Assembly (NCBI GenBank): GCA_902489275.1
Contig: CABTZK010000023.1
Location: forward strand, 1 to 31,594
DNA from: an uncultured Porphyromonadaceae bacterium
Lineage (GTDB): Bacteria > Bacteroidota > Bacteroidia > Bacteroidales > Muribaculaceae
Direction of reading: 5' to 3'
Length of the DNA: 31,594 bases
Shown: positions 23,701 to 31,417 of the stretch, piece after piece
Layout: each line of letters begins with the position of its first letter
How positions within the stretch are numbered: position 1 is the first letter of the stretch
Notes under the pieces: model-generated
The model's database searches: none
What the model saw: the letters and a program-made list of their open reading frames with translations, nothing else
Told to the model about the DNA's origin: nothing
Position numbers and translations under genes: made by a program

Positions 23701-25278
23701 CTATTGCACGGTCACTTTTTGTGCGGCGCCGTCAATCACGACGACGTAAACCCCTGGCTGGCACTCGATGCGATCCTGGTTGTGGGCGATGCGCCGGCCG
23801 GCCATGTCGTGCACGCTGACGCTTCTCCAGTTGCCCACAATCCTAATCGCCCCGTTGCGGGCGGTGACGATGCAACTGGTCTCTGGCGCAGGCTCGATGT
23901 CCGTGGCGAGGGTGGCGTAGGTGGGGTACAGCACCTTGATGCCGTCCTGGATGCCCACGATGCCCAGCACTTTGGTCCCGCTTTCCAGGTTACCCGTGTG
24001 GAATCGGTTGATGACCTTGATCGAACCGTAGCTGTCGGTGAGTTTGAAAGTCTCCCCATCAGCGTCAGCTCCCGATAACGACCCGGGCTGCTCCTTGCTC
24101 ATGCTCACTGACAGCGAGTACACGAAGTCGTTGACCTTGAACTGCTGGAAATTCTCGGTCGTGAATAGCTTGGCGTGAATCTGTGCCGGGTCTTTCCTGA
24201 ACGTCGTCTCGTCGGGGATGAGTACGGGCTCGTCTCCCATCATCCGCTTGATGCCCGCGATGCCGCTGTTGATGATTTCGTCGCGGGAATACTCTGTCAC
24301 GAGCCCAGTCGGGCAGTAGATGCACATGTTGTCGGCCTTGTTGCTCGTCGCGTAGGTGTAGTTGCCGCCCTCGCTCTGGAACACGGCCGTGAGCGGCTCG
24401 TCGAAGATGAGATAGACATCCTCGTTGGCCTCCTGGTCGTTAAACTCGGCCACGTTTCTCACGTGCCGGGTTGTGAGGATGTGGTACTCGGCGCTGGTCT
24501 CCTCGCTGGTGTAGCCGCCGTACAACGCGACCGCTTTGAGCGTGCAGCTCGTGTTGACGAGGATGGGGATGCTGTCATATTGCGTCGATGCCTCGGTTGG
24601 TGTGCTCCCGTCGGTGGTGTAGTGAATCTCGGCGTCATCCCCGGCCGTGATGCTCACCGCTTGCGGCGACCGGTAGCTCCCCGCCGGCGGGGAGAAGCGG
24701 GGCGCGTCGACCGTGACCGGCTCGGTGGTGACCTTGATGGATTTCAGAGAGACCACCCGGTACTGGCCGCTGCCCTCATCATTGTATTCGCCGTTGTTGA
24801 GGCGCGCGCTTAGCGACACCTCTTTTGCGTGGCCCGTCCAGACGGTGCTGTCGTCGGAGTAGCCTCCCGTGTCGTCGTTGACCTGCATGCGCTTAAAGCC
24901 ACCCCCATAGCTGCCCTGGAGCTCTATTCTCGTAATCACCTCACGGCCGTTGACAGGTTTCAAGGTCAGAATCCCCTGTTTCGTTGTCGGGGACCAGATG
25001 TAGGTGGTGAAAGTGTGGTCATAGCCAGGATTCTCCCTGATGGTTATGTTGAACCCGTTGGTTGGAGTCAGGCAGACATTTTGGCCCTGCTGCTGGGAGT
25101 AGTTCTCGGCAGATAGCGGCACAGACGTATTCTTCAGCCCCGTCAGGCTGATTCCCTTGAAGTTCACCGCGCGAATCCCTGCTTTGGAGGAAAAATCGAA
25201 TGTCGTGACGCGCTCGGTGGCGCATGAGCACACTGCGCAAGCAGCGGCAGCAAGAAGCAAAAGCAATTGTCTCATCAA
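23701..25278 (-). CDS. Secreted protein with chitobiase-C-terminal-like domain and T9SS-like tail
   Basis: A 525-residue exported protein. Residues 1-20 form a signal peptide with Cys-rich end (AVCSCA); a lipobox is possible but not clean. Residues about 20-180 form a beta-rich region. Residues about 190-265 resemble the CHB_HEX_C_1 Ig-like domain (SPPAGSYRSPQAVSI, IHYTTDGSTPTEAS). Residues about 275-435 may contain repeats of an OB-like fold. The last 70 or so residues (SVSVHDMAGRRIAHNQDR, then PGVYVVVID and KVTVQ) look like the C-terminal sorting domain of type IX secretion. No catalytic motif is seen, so a carbohydrate- or surface-binding role is only a guess. It has its own promoter and a GC-rich core composition. 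Confidence 0.75.
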   Translation of the reverse strand: MMRQLLLLLAAAACAVCSCATERVTTFDFSSKAGIRAVNFKGISLTGLKNTSVPLSAENYSQQQGQNVCLTPTNGFNITIRENPGYDHTFTTYIWSPTTKQGILTLKPVNGREVITRIELQGSYGGGFKRMQVNDDTGGYSDDSTVWTGHAKEVSLSARLNNGEYNDEGSGQYRVVSLKSIKVTTEPVTVDAPRFSPPAGSYRSPQAVSITAGDDAEIHYTTDGSTPTEASTQYDSIPILVNTSCTLKAVALYGGYTSEETSAEYHILTTRHVRNVAEFNDQEANEDVYLIFDEPLTAVFQSEGGNYTYATSNKADNMCIYCPTGLVTEYSRDEIINSGIAGIKRMMGDEPVLIPDETTFRKDPAQIHAKLFTTENFQQFKVNDFVYSLSVSMSKEQPGSLSGADADGETFKLTDSYGSIKVINRFHTGNLESGTKVLGIVGIQDGIKVLYPTYATLATDIEPAPETSCIVTARNGAIRIVGNWRSVSVHDMAGRRIAHNQDRIECQPGVYVVVIDGAAQKVTVQ

Positions 25279-25368
25279 TTACAACTCAAAAAATTATAAA
25301 ATCCTGTAAAATAAGTAATTATCGATAGCCTCACCCACAGTACAGGGACAAGCCGCCATCACCAAGGG

Positions 25369-25399
25369 CAAAGGTACTGAAAATCTCCTGTACGGCAGA
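25369..25399 (-). promoter_or_regulatory. Promoter of the secreted-protein gene
   Basis: Minus strand: TCTG (25399-25396), 19 nt, TACCTTTG (25376-25369), a perfect -7 box. The leader is about 80 nt. Confidence 0.6.
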
Positions 25400-25600
25400 C
25401 AGTTTCCGCAAGTTTTTTTTGATGCCGTGGCAGGAAAATAAAGGAACACACTTTTGTCACATTAGAGGAAACTGCACAAAAATAAGCACATTTTTTTCAC
25501 AAAAGCCCTCATTTTTATAAGGTTGCTTGAATAAAGGCGAGGTGATTCTTCACGGCCGATTATTTTCCTGGAATGGTACTGTTTTTCATCAGAGATTGAT

Positions 25601-25608
25601 TACCTTTG
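25601..25608 (+). promoter_or_regulatory. -7 box upstream of the first NUC1 gene
   Basis: TACCTTTG matches TAnnTTTG exactly. The -33 region is only T-rich. It predicts a start near 25615 and a leader of about 140 nt. Confidence 0.5.
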
Positions 25609-25758
25609 CACGTGAGAACAAGAGGTTTTTCAGGGTGCAGTAAAATTGGAGAGGAAGAGTGTTTCACTCGTTTCCTAACTCGTTCGCTTTTTAATGTGCA
25701 TCTTTGCATTTATTTCTTGTAATCAGGAATTTACACTTCAGGCAAACACTTCTACACA

Positions 25759-26604
25759 GTGGCAACGAGGAAAAAACGACGAGGCGCCGCACGCGCAAGT
25801 GTTAAGCGCATGGCGCTGGCGGCAGGGTGGTTTGTGCTGGTGGCAGCGGCGATCGGGGTGGGCTTTAACGGCGCAAGGCGCGCTGCTGCTGGGCGGCGGC
25901 TGTCCATGACACCCATGCTGTGCCAGCGGCTGCAAGCGGTGCGGTTGCCGGCGCAATGCCAGAACCAGGCGGTGCGATACTGTGGCTTCAACGTGAACTA
26001 CAACGCTCGCTACCACTTGCCCAACTGCGTGACCTACACCATCACGAGCGCCAAGGCTGACGGGGCGCTGGAGCGGCAGGGGAAATTTGCCGCCGACCCG
26101 TCGGTCGCGGGGTGTGCAGGTCCCGATGCCTACGCAGGCAGCGGCTACCAGCGCGGCCACATGGCGCCAGCGGGCGACATGCGCTGGAGTGCGCGCGCCA
26201 TGGCCGAATCGTTCCTGATGACCAACGTGTGCCCGCAGTCGAAGTCGCTCAACGAGGGTGGCTGGGGCAAGCTGGAGGAAAAAGTGCGCGAATGGGCGCG
26301 ACGCGACAGCGTGCTTATTGTCATCACTGGGCCGGTGCTCAAGCCAGGGCTGAAAACGATAGGCAACCCGCGTGTGGCGGTCCCCGAGCAGTTCTTCAAG
26401 GTGGTTATGGCGCCTTATGCCACGCCATTGCGCGCAATCGGGTTCATCTACAGCAACAAGGCCTGTGGACAAGGGCTTGAAGAATATGCCGCCAGTGTCG
26501 ACGAGGTGGAGTGCCTGACGGGATTCGATTTCTTCACAGCCCTGCCACCCGAGGTCGAGCGCAGGGTTGAGGCTCGCTACAACCTTCTTCAGTGGACTCG
26601 ATAG
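25759..26604 (+). CDS. DNA/RNA non-specific endonuclease (NUC1 family), first of a tandem pair
   Basis: A 281-residue protein with a basic N-terminus (RKKRRGAARASVKR), one hydrophobic anchor or signal (about 19-37), then a beta-beta-alpha-metal nuclease domain. The catalytic motif is YQRGHMAPAGD (130-140); the usual DRGH has Gln in place of Asp, but the general-base His134 and Arg132 are kept. Asn156 (MTNVCPQ) and Glu173 (KLEEK) are the other active-site positions. The product is probably exported and degrades DNA and RNA for defence or nutrient scavenging. The start is GTG at 25759; an ATG at 25810 would drop the basic tail. It is paralogous to the next gene. Confidence 0.85.
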   Translation: MATRKKRRGAARASVKRMALAAGWFVLVAAAIGVGFNGARRAAAGRRLSMTPMLCQRLQAVRLPAQCQNQAVRYCGFNVNYNARYHLPNCVTYTITSAKADGALERQGKFAADPSVAGCAGPDAYAGSGYQRGHMAPAGDMRWSARAMAESFLMTNVCPQSKSLNEGGWGKLEEKVREWARRDSVLIVITGPVLKPGLKTIGNPRVAVPEQFFKVVMAPYATPLRAIGFIYSNKACGQGLEEYAASVDEVECLTGFDFFTALPPEVERRVEARYNLLQWTR

Positions 26605-26660
26605 GCAAGCAGGGCATGCGGTCATGAAACAGAGATTGAGGCCAAGATGGCGCCTTGCGA

Positions 26661-26691
26661 TTTTTTTGATTTTTGATTTTTGATTTTTTGA
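26661..26691 (+). repeat. TTTTTGA heptamer, four tandem copies between the two nuclease genes
   Basis: Copies at 26663-26669, 26670-26676, 26677-26683 and, with one extra T, 26684-26691. The run ends 25 nt before the next ATG. Slippage could alter spacing of a promoter or ribosome-binding region. Confidence 0.7.
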
Positions 26692-26715
26692 TAAAGATAG
26701 CAGACGATAAAAACC

Positions 26716-27546
26716 ATGATGAGAATAAAAAAATGGTGCGCGGTTCTGTTGACAGCGCTTATGGGGTGGGCAATCTACAACTCGATTGCCCAGGAACACA
26801 AGCGCCAGCCCAGCCAGCCAACGCGCACCGAGCAGGCTGCCAGCCGCTACGGTCAAGGCACCGCGTCGCCGCTGCTCAACGTGTCGGTGCCCGCCAGCGT
26901 GTCGAACCAGCGCATCGAGCACAATGGCAAGGTCGTGTATTTCAACAACAAGTACCGCATCCCCAACTGCGTGATTTACGACTACAGCGCAACCGAGGCT
27001 GCCCAAGCCGATGCTCCAGATGCCGAGCGCCGCAAGGACTACCGGTTCATGGCCGACCCCGCAACCGAGGCTTGCCCTACCCACAGTGACTACCGAGGAT
27101 CGGGCTACGACCGCGGCCACATGGCTCCCGCCATGGACATGAAGTGGAGCAAGGAATCGATGCATGATGCCTTCTACATGACCAACATCTGCCCGCAAAA
27201 CCACTTGCTCAACAATGGGGCATGGCGCATCCTGGAAGAAACTGTGCACCGCTGGACCAAGCGCGACAAGCGCCTGATCATCGCCTCGGGCCCCGTGCTG
27301 GGCAAGGACATGAAGATGATTGGGCCAAAGCGCAATATCGCTGTGCCCAAGGCGTTTTACAAAATCGTCTACGCGCCCAACCAAGGCCGAGCCATCGCTT
27401 TCTTGTTTAACAACGAGCGTGCTCGCGGCAGTTTTTGGAATCACGTGGTGAGTGTCGACGACGTGGAGCGTGCCACCAGCCTCGGCTTCTTGCCGGGTGT
27501 GGATCCGTCCATGAAAAAGAATAGCCATCCCAATCAGTGGAGATAA
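26716..27546 (+). CDS. DNA/RNA non-specific endonuclease (NUC1 family), second of a tandem pair
   Basis: A 276-residue exported nuclease: signal peptide or anchor at 7-25 (cleavage near SIAQ), low-complexity linker to about 60, then the nuclease domain. The canonical motif YDRGHMAPAMD is at 131-141, Asn157 lies in MTNICPQN and Glu174 in ILEE. It is clearly paralogous to the preceding gene (shared blocks YRIPNCVIY/YHLPNCVTY, GSGY-RGHMAPA, MTN-CPQ). Unlike its neighbour it keeps Asp in DRGH. mnmE follows 42 bp downstream and may be read through. Confidence 0.9.
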   Translation: MMRIKKWCAVLLTALMGWAIYNSIAQEHKRQPSQPTRTEQAASRYGQGTASPLLNVSVPASVSNQRIEHNGKVVYFNNKYRIPNCVIYDYSATEAAQADAPDAERRKDYRFMADPATEACPTHSDYRGSGYDRGHMAPAMDMKWSKESMHDAFYMTNICPQNHLLNNGAWRILEETVHRWTKRDKRLIIASGPVLGKDMKMIGPKRNIAVPKAFYKIVYAPNQGRAIAFLFNNERARGSFWNHVVSVDDVERATSLGFLPGVDPSMKKNSHPNQWR

Positions 27547-27588
27547 CGTGCCCGCAGGCGTTTCCCCCAATACAAAACACAAGAAATC

Positions 27589-28971
27589 ATGATGAAAACC
27601 GATCATTTCAATAGCGATACGATTGTGGCGGTGTCAACGCCACATGGTGTGGGCGGCATTGCCGTGATACGCGTCAGCGGCAACGATGCCTTGCCCATTG
27701 TGGCTAAGCGCTGGAAAGGCGCTGGGCTGGCCACGATGAAAAGCCACACGGCCCACTGGGGCCGCCTCGTGGACACCGATGGCGAGCTGCTCGACGAGGT
27801 AGTGCTCACGCTATTTAAGGCCCCCAAGTCGTTCACGGGAGAGGACGTGGTTGAGATGGCCTGCCACGGGTCGATGTGGATTCAGCAGCAAGTGGTGAAC
27901 ACACTCATCGATGCCGGCTGCCGGGCCGCGACGGGCGGCGAGTTTACCCAGCGCGCTTTTGCCAACGGCAAGATGGATCTCTCGCAGGCCGAGGCCATCG
28001 CCGATGTGATTGCCTCGCAAAGTCGAGCCTCGCACCGCGTGGCCATGAATCAGATGCGTGGTGCCTTCAGCCACGCGCTGGCCGAGCTCAGGGCGCAGCT
28101 GCTGCAATTCGTGTCACTCATCGAGTTAGAACTCGACTTCAGCGAGGAAGATGTGAACTTTGCCGACCGCAGCCGCCTCATTGGCATAGCCTCACACATC
28201 AAAGAGGTGATTGGGAAGTTGAGAAGCAGCTACCGTAGCGGCAACGCCATCAAGAACGGCTTGCCCGTAGCTATCGTGGGGCACACCAATGCAGGCAAGT
28301 CGACCTTGCTCAATGCCTTGCTGCACGACGACAAGGCGCTCGTGAGCGACATCCAGGGCACCACGCGCGACGTGATCGAGGACACCATTACCCTTCAGGG
28401 CACCTTGTTCCGCTTCATCGACACGGCAGGCATTCGAGAGGCCAAGGACGAAATCGAGATGATGGGCATTGAACGCACTTTCAAGAAACTGGAGGAGGCG
28501 CAACTCGTGCTTTGGGTCATCGACGCCAGCGACAGCATGACCCAAGTCGAGGCATTCTGGCAGCGAATCAAGCCACACCTTGAGGGCAAGCGCCTGATTC
28601 CAGTCGTGAACAAGATTGACAGGTGCGACACCGCGCCAGCGCTCAACCCCCACCTTGCAAACGCAGTGTTTATCTCGGCCAAGCGCGGAGAAGGCATGGA
28701 CGAGTTGCAGCGCTGCATTGTAGAAACGGCAGCGCTGCCGCAGGTGGACGACAATGCCGTGATTGTGACCAACGCGCGTCACTACGAGGCGCTTACACGG
28801 GCAGGCGCGTCAATCACCCGCGCCATCGACGGCTTAGAGCAGGGCATCAGCGGCGACTTCGTGAGCCAGGACATCCGCGAAACAATCCACTACCTCGGCG
28901 AAATCACCGGCGAAATCACCACCGACGACATCCTCGGCGAAATCTTCGCCCACTTCTGCGTCGGCAAGTGA
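27589..28971 (+). CDS. mnmE: tRNA uridine-5-carboxymethylaminomethyl modification GTPase
   Basis: A 460-residue GTPase that with MnmG modifies the wobble uridine (cmnm5U34) of certain tRNAs. The N-terminal tetrahydrofolate-binding domain starts DTIVAVSTPHGVGGIAVIRV. The helical domain encloses the G domain with G1 GHTNAGKST, G2/G3 GTTRD and DTAGI, and G4 NKID. The C-terminus ends with the essential CVGK (CxGK) motif. All parts are present. It starts at tandem ATGs (27589, 27592). Immediately beyond it the composition changes from core to accessory DNA. Confidence 0.97.
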   Translation: MMKTDHFNSDTIVAVSTPHGVGGIAVIRVSGNDALPIVAKRWKGAGLATMKSHTAHWGRLVDTDGELLDEVVLTLFKAPKSFTGEDVVEMACHGSMWIQQQVVNTLIDAGCRAATGGEFTQRAFANGKMDLSQAEAIADVIASQSRASHRVAMNQMRGAFSHALAELRAQLLQFVSLIELELDFSEEDVNFADRSRLIGIASHIKEVIGKLRSSYRSGNAIKNGLPVAIVGHTNAGKSTLLNALLHDDKALVSDIQGTTRDVIEDTITLQGTLFRFIDTAGIREAKDEIEMMGIERTFKKLEEAQLVLWVIDASDSMTQVEAFWQRIKPHLEGKRLIPVVNKIDRCDTAPALNPHLANAVFISAKRGEGMDELQRCIVETAALPQVDDNAVIVTNARHYEALTRAGASITRAIDGLEQGISGDFVSQDIRETIHYLGEITGEITTDDILGEIFAHFCVGK

Positions 28972-29013
28972 CCCCTTATAAACAACTCTGAACAACTTGG
29001 AGTAATTTGAACT

Positions 29014-29041
29014 AAGTCCCTCTAAATGAGGGACTTTTTGT
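29014..29041 (+). terminator. mnmE terminator
   Basis: Nine-bp perfect stem AAGTCCCTC (29014-29022) / GAGGGACTT (29028-29036), 5-nt loop, then TTTTTGT. Confidence 0.85.
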
Positions 29042-29064
29042 ATTTTAACACTTCAAGTTGCATA

Positions 29065-29096
29065 TTTGTTAGTTACAGTTTTTCCAGTTATTTTTG
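29065..29096 (+). promoter_or_regulatory. Promoter of the HTH-M23 gene
   Basis: TTTG (29065-29068), 20 nt, TATTTTTG (29089-29096), both perfect. Transcription would begin near 29103, so the TGGGAC array lies in the transcribed leader. Confidence 0.8.
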
Positions 29097-29141
29097 CACC
29101 GTATTTCTACCGCGAGTGTAAAACAGAAAGTCGGTTTCACA

Positions 29142-29250
29142 CCAAAATGACATCGTAGGCACAACTTTGGGACACCATGGGAAAATGCCAAAATGACATT
29201 GAGGATACAAGCTGGGACACCATGGGACGTGGTGGGACACTGTGGGACAC
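29142..29250 (+). repeat. Phased TGGGAC array within a 45-bp direct repeat
   Basis: TGGGA begins at 29168, 29178, 29213, 29223, 29233 and 29243. Units inside each group are exactly 10 bp apart; the groups start 45 bp apart. Five units read TGGGAC and four read TGGGACAC. The longer repeat also includes CCAAAATGACAT at 29142-29153 and 29188-29199. It occupies the leader between promoter and ATG, so operator or recombination-protein sites are the natural reading. Confidence 0.85.
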
Positions 29251-29287
29251 TTTAGCAAGCGAAAATTCACTAACGAATGCAACTTTT

Positions 29288-31252
29288 ATGGAGATTCAGA
29301 AACGCTGTAAGTATTGTGGAAGATCCTTTATTGCACATAAGATGACCACTATATATTGCTCACCTTCGTGCAATAACAAGGACTACAAGAGAGCAATCCG
29401 GCAAAAGCAGATTGCTGACTATTGCGAGGCACATCCAGAAGACAAGGAAGATACCCCCAAGGACGTGCTTCATGGAAAGGCATTCCTAACACCAAGGGAA
29501 GCAGCAAAATTATTAGGCATTGGTAAGTCCTCTGTTTATAGGGAACTCGCCAGTGGCTTGATTAAGGCTGTTCAGATGAAGGGAAAGACCCTTATCCGCC
29601 GTGCTGACATTGAACGATTGTTTGACAATCCTCCAGCTTATCAGTCCCATTCGGAGAAGAAGCAGGAGAAGCGCGAATACTACACTTTCAGGCAAATCAT
29701 GGAGAAGTTCAAATGCTTAAAGAAGGCTATTATGACCAGAGTTGAAAAATACAATATCCCCAAAGTTTACCAAGGTCGCAACTGCTTCTTTGACCGTGCT
29801 CTGGTTGATGTTCATTTTGCTCAACTTATTGCGGATATTGACTTACGTGACTATTATACTATTCCGCAACTGGAGGAGAAATACAAGATGAGCCATGCAG
29901 CTGTATTATCATTTGTGACCAGAAACAAGATACCACGTATTACACAAGGAAGAACTGTCTATTACTCCAGGGCACATATTGATACGCTGAAAGGTGAGCG
30001 TGAATCCATCGATCCGAACTATTACACATACGCAGAAGTCATGGAGAAGTACCATTTCTCAAAAGATCAGATCTCTTACTACGTCCATAACTATGAAATA
30101 GACAATCATAAACAGGGACGTTTTACGGTCATCAACAGAAAGGAGTTTGACCGCATTATCAAAGAGCGCATGGAAACAAATTCTCTGGAGAAAGAAAAAG
30201 AGCGGAGAGCAAAACTGCCGAAACTCAATGCTATTCCAGAAGGTTATGTTTCTGTTGCTCAAATAGCAGAAAAATATGGAGTCACGCCCAAACATGTCCA
30301 GGCTAAGACTCGTGAAGCAAAAACGCCAAAGCTTGTTATAAAACATTTGAACTACTATAACGAGGCTGCTATTGAGCAGTTATTCAACAGAGACCCTGAG
30401 AAGTTTGAAGTTCCTAAGGACTATATCACGGCACAGGAGATTGCCAAACGCTTCAAGGTCACGGTTCATCACGTTCATGGACGAACAAGAGAGGCCAACA
30501 TTCCTAAGATAACGGTGAAGCATGTCAACTTCTATGAGCTGAAAGCCGTTGAAGCTCTGTTTGCCAAGAATGAGGCAAACGAAGAACTGCAAAAGAACGA
30601 AAGTGCAGAATGGCTATCCGGCACAGATGTAGAAGAAATGCTTGGTATTACAACTTGTGCAAGAATACATGCACAGCAAGAGGCATCTCCATTCAATACG
30701 ATTGGAGAAACACAAAAGGAAAAAGTCAGAACGATGGTGGAAGTTCTAACTGACACTACCGTTCAGGACTCGTTAGAAGATGACATAAACATGCAAGCAG
30801 ACAGTGCTGCCATGGAAGTGCCCCTGATGGTTGCATTGCCCCTGAAGGACATCCATATAAACTCGCCTTTTGGAATGAGGCGTGACCCGATGAACCGTAT
30901 GAAAGGACGGATGCATTACGGTTTGGATCTAAGGGCGAAGTATGAAGATGTCTATTCGATGCTGCCTGGCATAGTTACAGCAGCTGGCACATCAACGGCT
31001 GGAGGGGACTACATCACTATCGACTATGGCATCTGCACATGCTCATTCCTCCATCTGTCGAAAATTAACGTAGTAAATGGCCAACATGTGAGTGCCGGAC
31101 AAAAGATAGCAATCAGTGGGAACACGGGAAAACGTACTACAGGCCCACATCTACACTTATCATGTAAGTGGAGCGACACGGGGAAATACTTTGACCCACG
31201 TATATTGCTTAAGTTCATAATGGAGCAGTTAATGAAGCTGAAAATACAATAA
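29288..31252 (+). CDS. Zinc-ribbon, six-HTH protein fused to an M23 metallopeptidase
   Basis: A 654-residue chain. Residues 7-28 form a CxxC...CxxxC zinc ribbon (CKYCGRSF, YCSPSC). Six HTH modules follow at about 66-112, 131-180, 189-236, 245-293, 320-367 and 379-427; each starts with Y/F-h-T/S and holds a KY/KLLG-type turn. A seventh begins WLSGTDVEEMLGI (442-454) but breaks off. ITTCARIHAQ (454-463) resembles the end of a Bacteroidetes signal peptide. Residues about 525-640 form a complete M23/LytM domain: SPFGMRRDP, HYGLD (His543, Asp547) and GPHLHLS (His621, His623). The first part belongs to regulators found near integrases of Bacteroidetes integrative elements; the second to exported cell-wall hydrolases. 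ATG 29288 is chosen over 29177, which lies in the repeat array. A gene fusion by deletion is likely; no N-terminal signal exists. Confidence 0.8.
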   Translation: MEIQKRCKYCGRSFIAHKMTTIYCSPSCNNKDYKRAIRQKQIADYCEAHPEDKEDTPKDVLHGKAFLTPREAAKLLGIGKSSVYRELASGLIKAVQMKGKTLIRRADIERLFDNPPAYQSHSEKKQEKREYYTFRQIMEKFKCLKKAIMTRVEKYNIPKVYQGRNCFFDRALVDVHFAQLIADIDLRDYYTIPQLEEKYKMSHAAVLSFVTRNKIPRITQGRTVYYSRAHIDTLKGERESIDPNYYTYAEVMEKYHFSKDQISYYVHNYEIDNHKQGRFTVINRKEFDRIIKERMETNSLEKEKERRAKLPKLNAIPEGYVSVAQIAEKYGVTPKHVQAKTREAKTPKLVIKHLNYYNEAAIEQLFNRDPEKFEVPKDYITAQEIAKRFKVTVHHVHGRTREANIPKITVKHVNFYELKAVEALFAKNEANEELQKNESAEWLSGTDVEEMLGITTCARIHAQQEASPFNTIGETQKEKVRTMVEVLTDTTVQDSLEDDINMQADSAAMEVPLMVALPLKDIHINSPFGMRRDPMNRMKGRMHYGLDLRAKYEDVYSMLPGIVTAAGTSTAGGDYITIDYGICTCSFLHLSKINVVNGQHVSAGQKIAISGNTGKRTTGPHLHLSCKWSDTGKYFDPRILLKFIMEQLMKLKIQ

Positions 31253-31270
31253 ACAAGTAAACGCAATAAT

Positions 31271-31417
31271 ATGGGAGTAATAATCATTATATTGGGCATC
31301 ATGCTTATCATCGCCCATAAGAACAAGAGTAAAAAAAAGAAAAATCGGACTACCTGGCAAGGGAAGTCCGATTGGGAACGTGAGTGTGATGATGGCGGAA
31401 AGTTCTTTGGATGGTAG
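31271..31417 (+). CDS. Small single-helix membrane protein
   Basis: A 48-residue protein: MGVIIIILGIMLIIAHK, a single membrane helix, then a Lys-rich segment and an acidic-aromatic tail (WQGKSDWERECDDGGKFFGW). It starts 18 bp after the M23 stop and is probably co-transcribed. Function unknown. Small membrane proteins beside an M23 hydrolase are common in transfer modules of Bacteroidetes elements, so a role in the cell-envelope step is a guess. Confidence 0.55.
   Translation: MGVIIIILGIMLIIAHKNKSKKKKNRTTWQGKSDWERECDDGGKFFGW

Larger units (their letters stand above)
25279..25758. other. Divergent intergenic region
   Basis: It holds the promoters of the secreted-protein gene (left) and the nuclease gene (right). 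The middle (25400-25600) is AT-rich and includes two loosely similar GTGA...AAATGTGC words on the minus strand; no gene is seen. Confidence 0.55.
28972..29287. other. Boundary between mnmE and the accessory element
   Basis: It contains the mnmE terminator, a strong promoter and the TGGGAC array. No integrase or attachment-site duplicate can be shown inside the window. The base composition drops sharply at about 28975. Confidence 0.6.

Noticed and set aside
25738..27606. Minus-strand frame of 622 codons across both nuclease genes
   Set aside because: It is a shadow of two clear NUC1 genes; the translation is His/Ala-rich with no domain and crosses an intergenic gap.
29142..29250. TGGGAC array considered as a CRISPR array
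   Set aside because: The units are only 10 bp apart, with no spacer-length unique sequence and no cas genes.
29177..29287. N-terminal extension of the HTH-M23 protein from ATG 29177
   Set aside because: Those codons fall inside the TGGGAC repeat array and read as a repetitive peptide (SWDT, LWDT); ATG 29288 gives the usual zinc-ribbon start.
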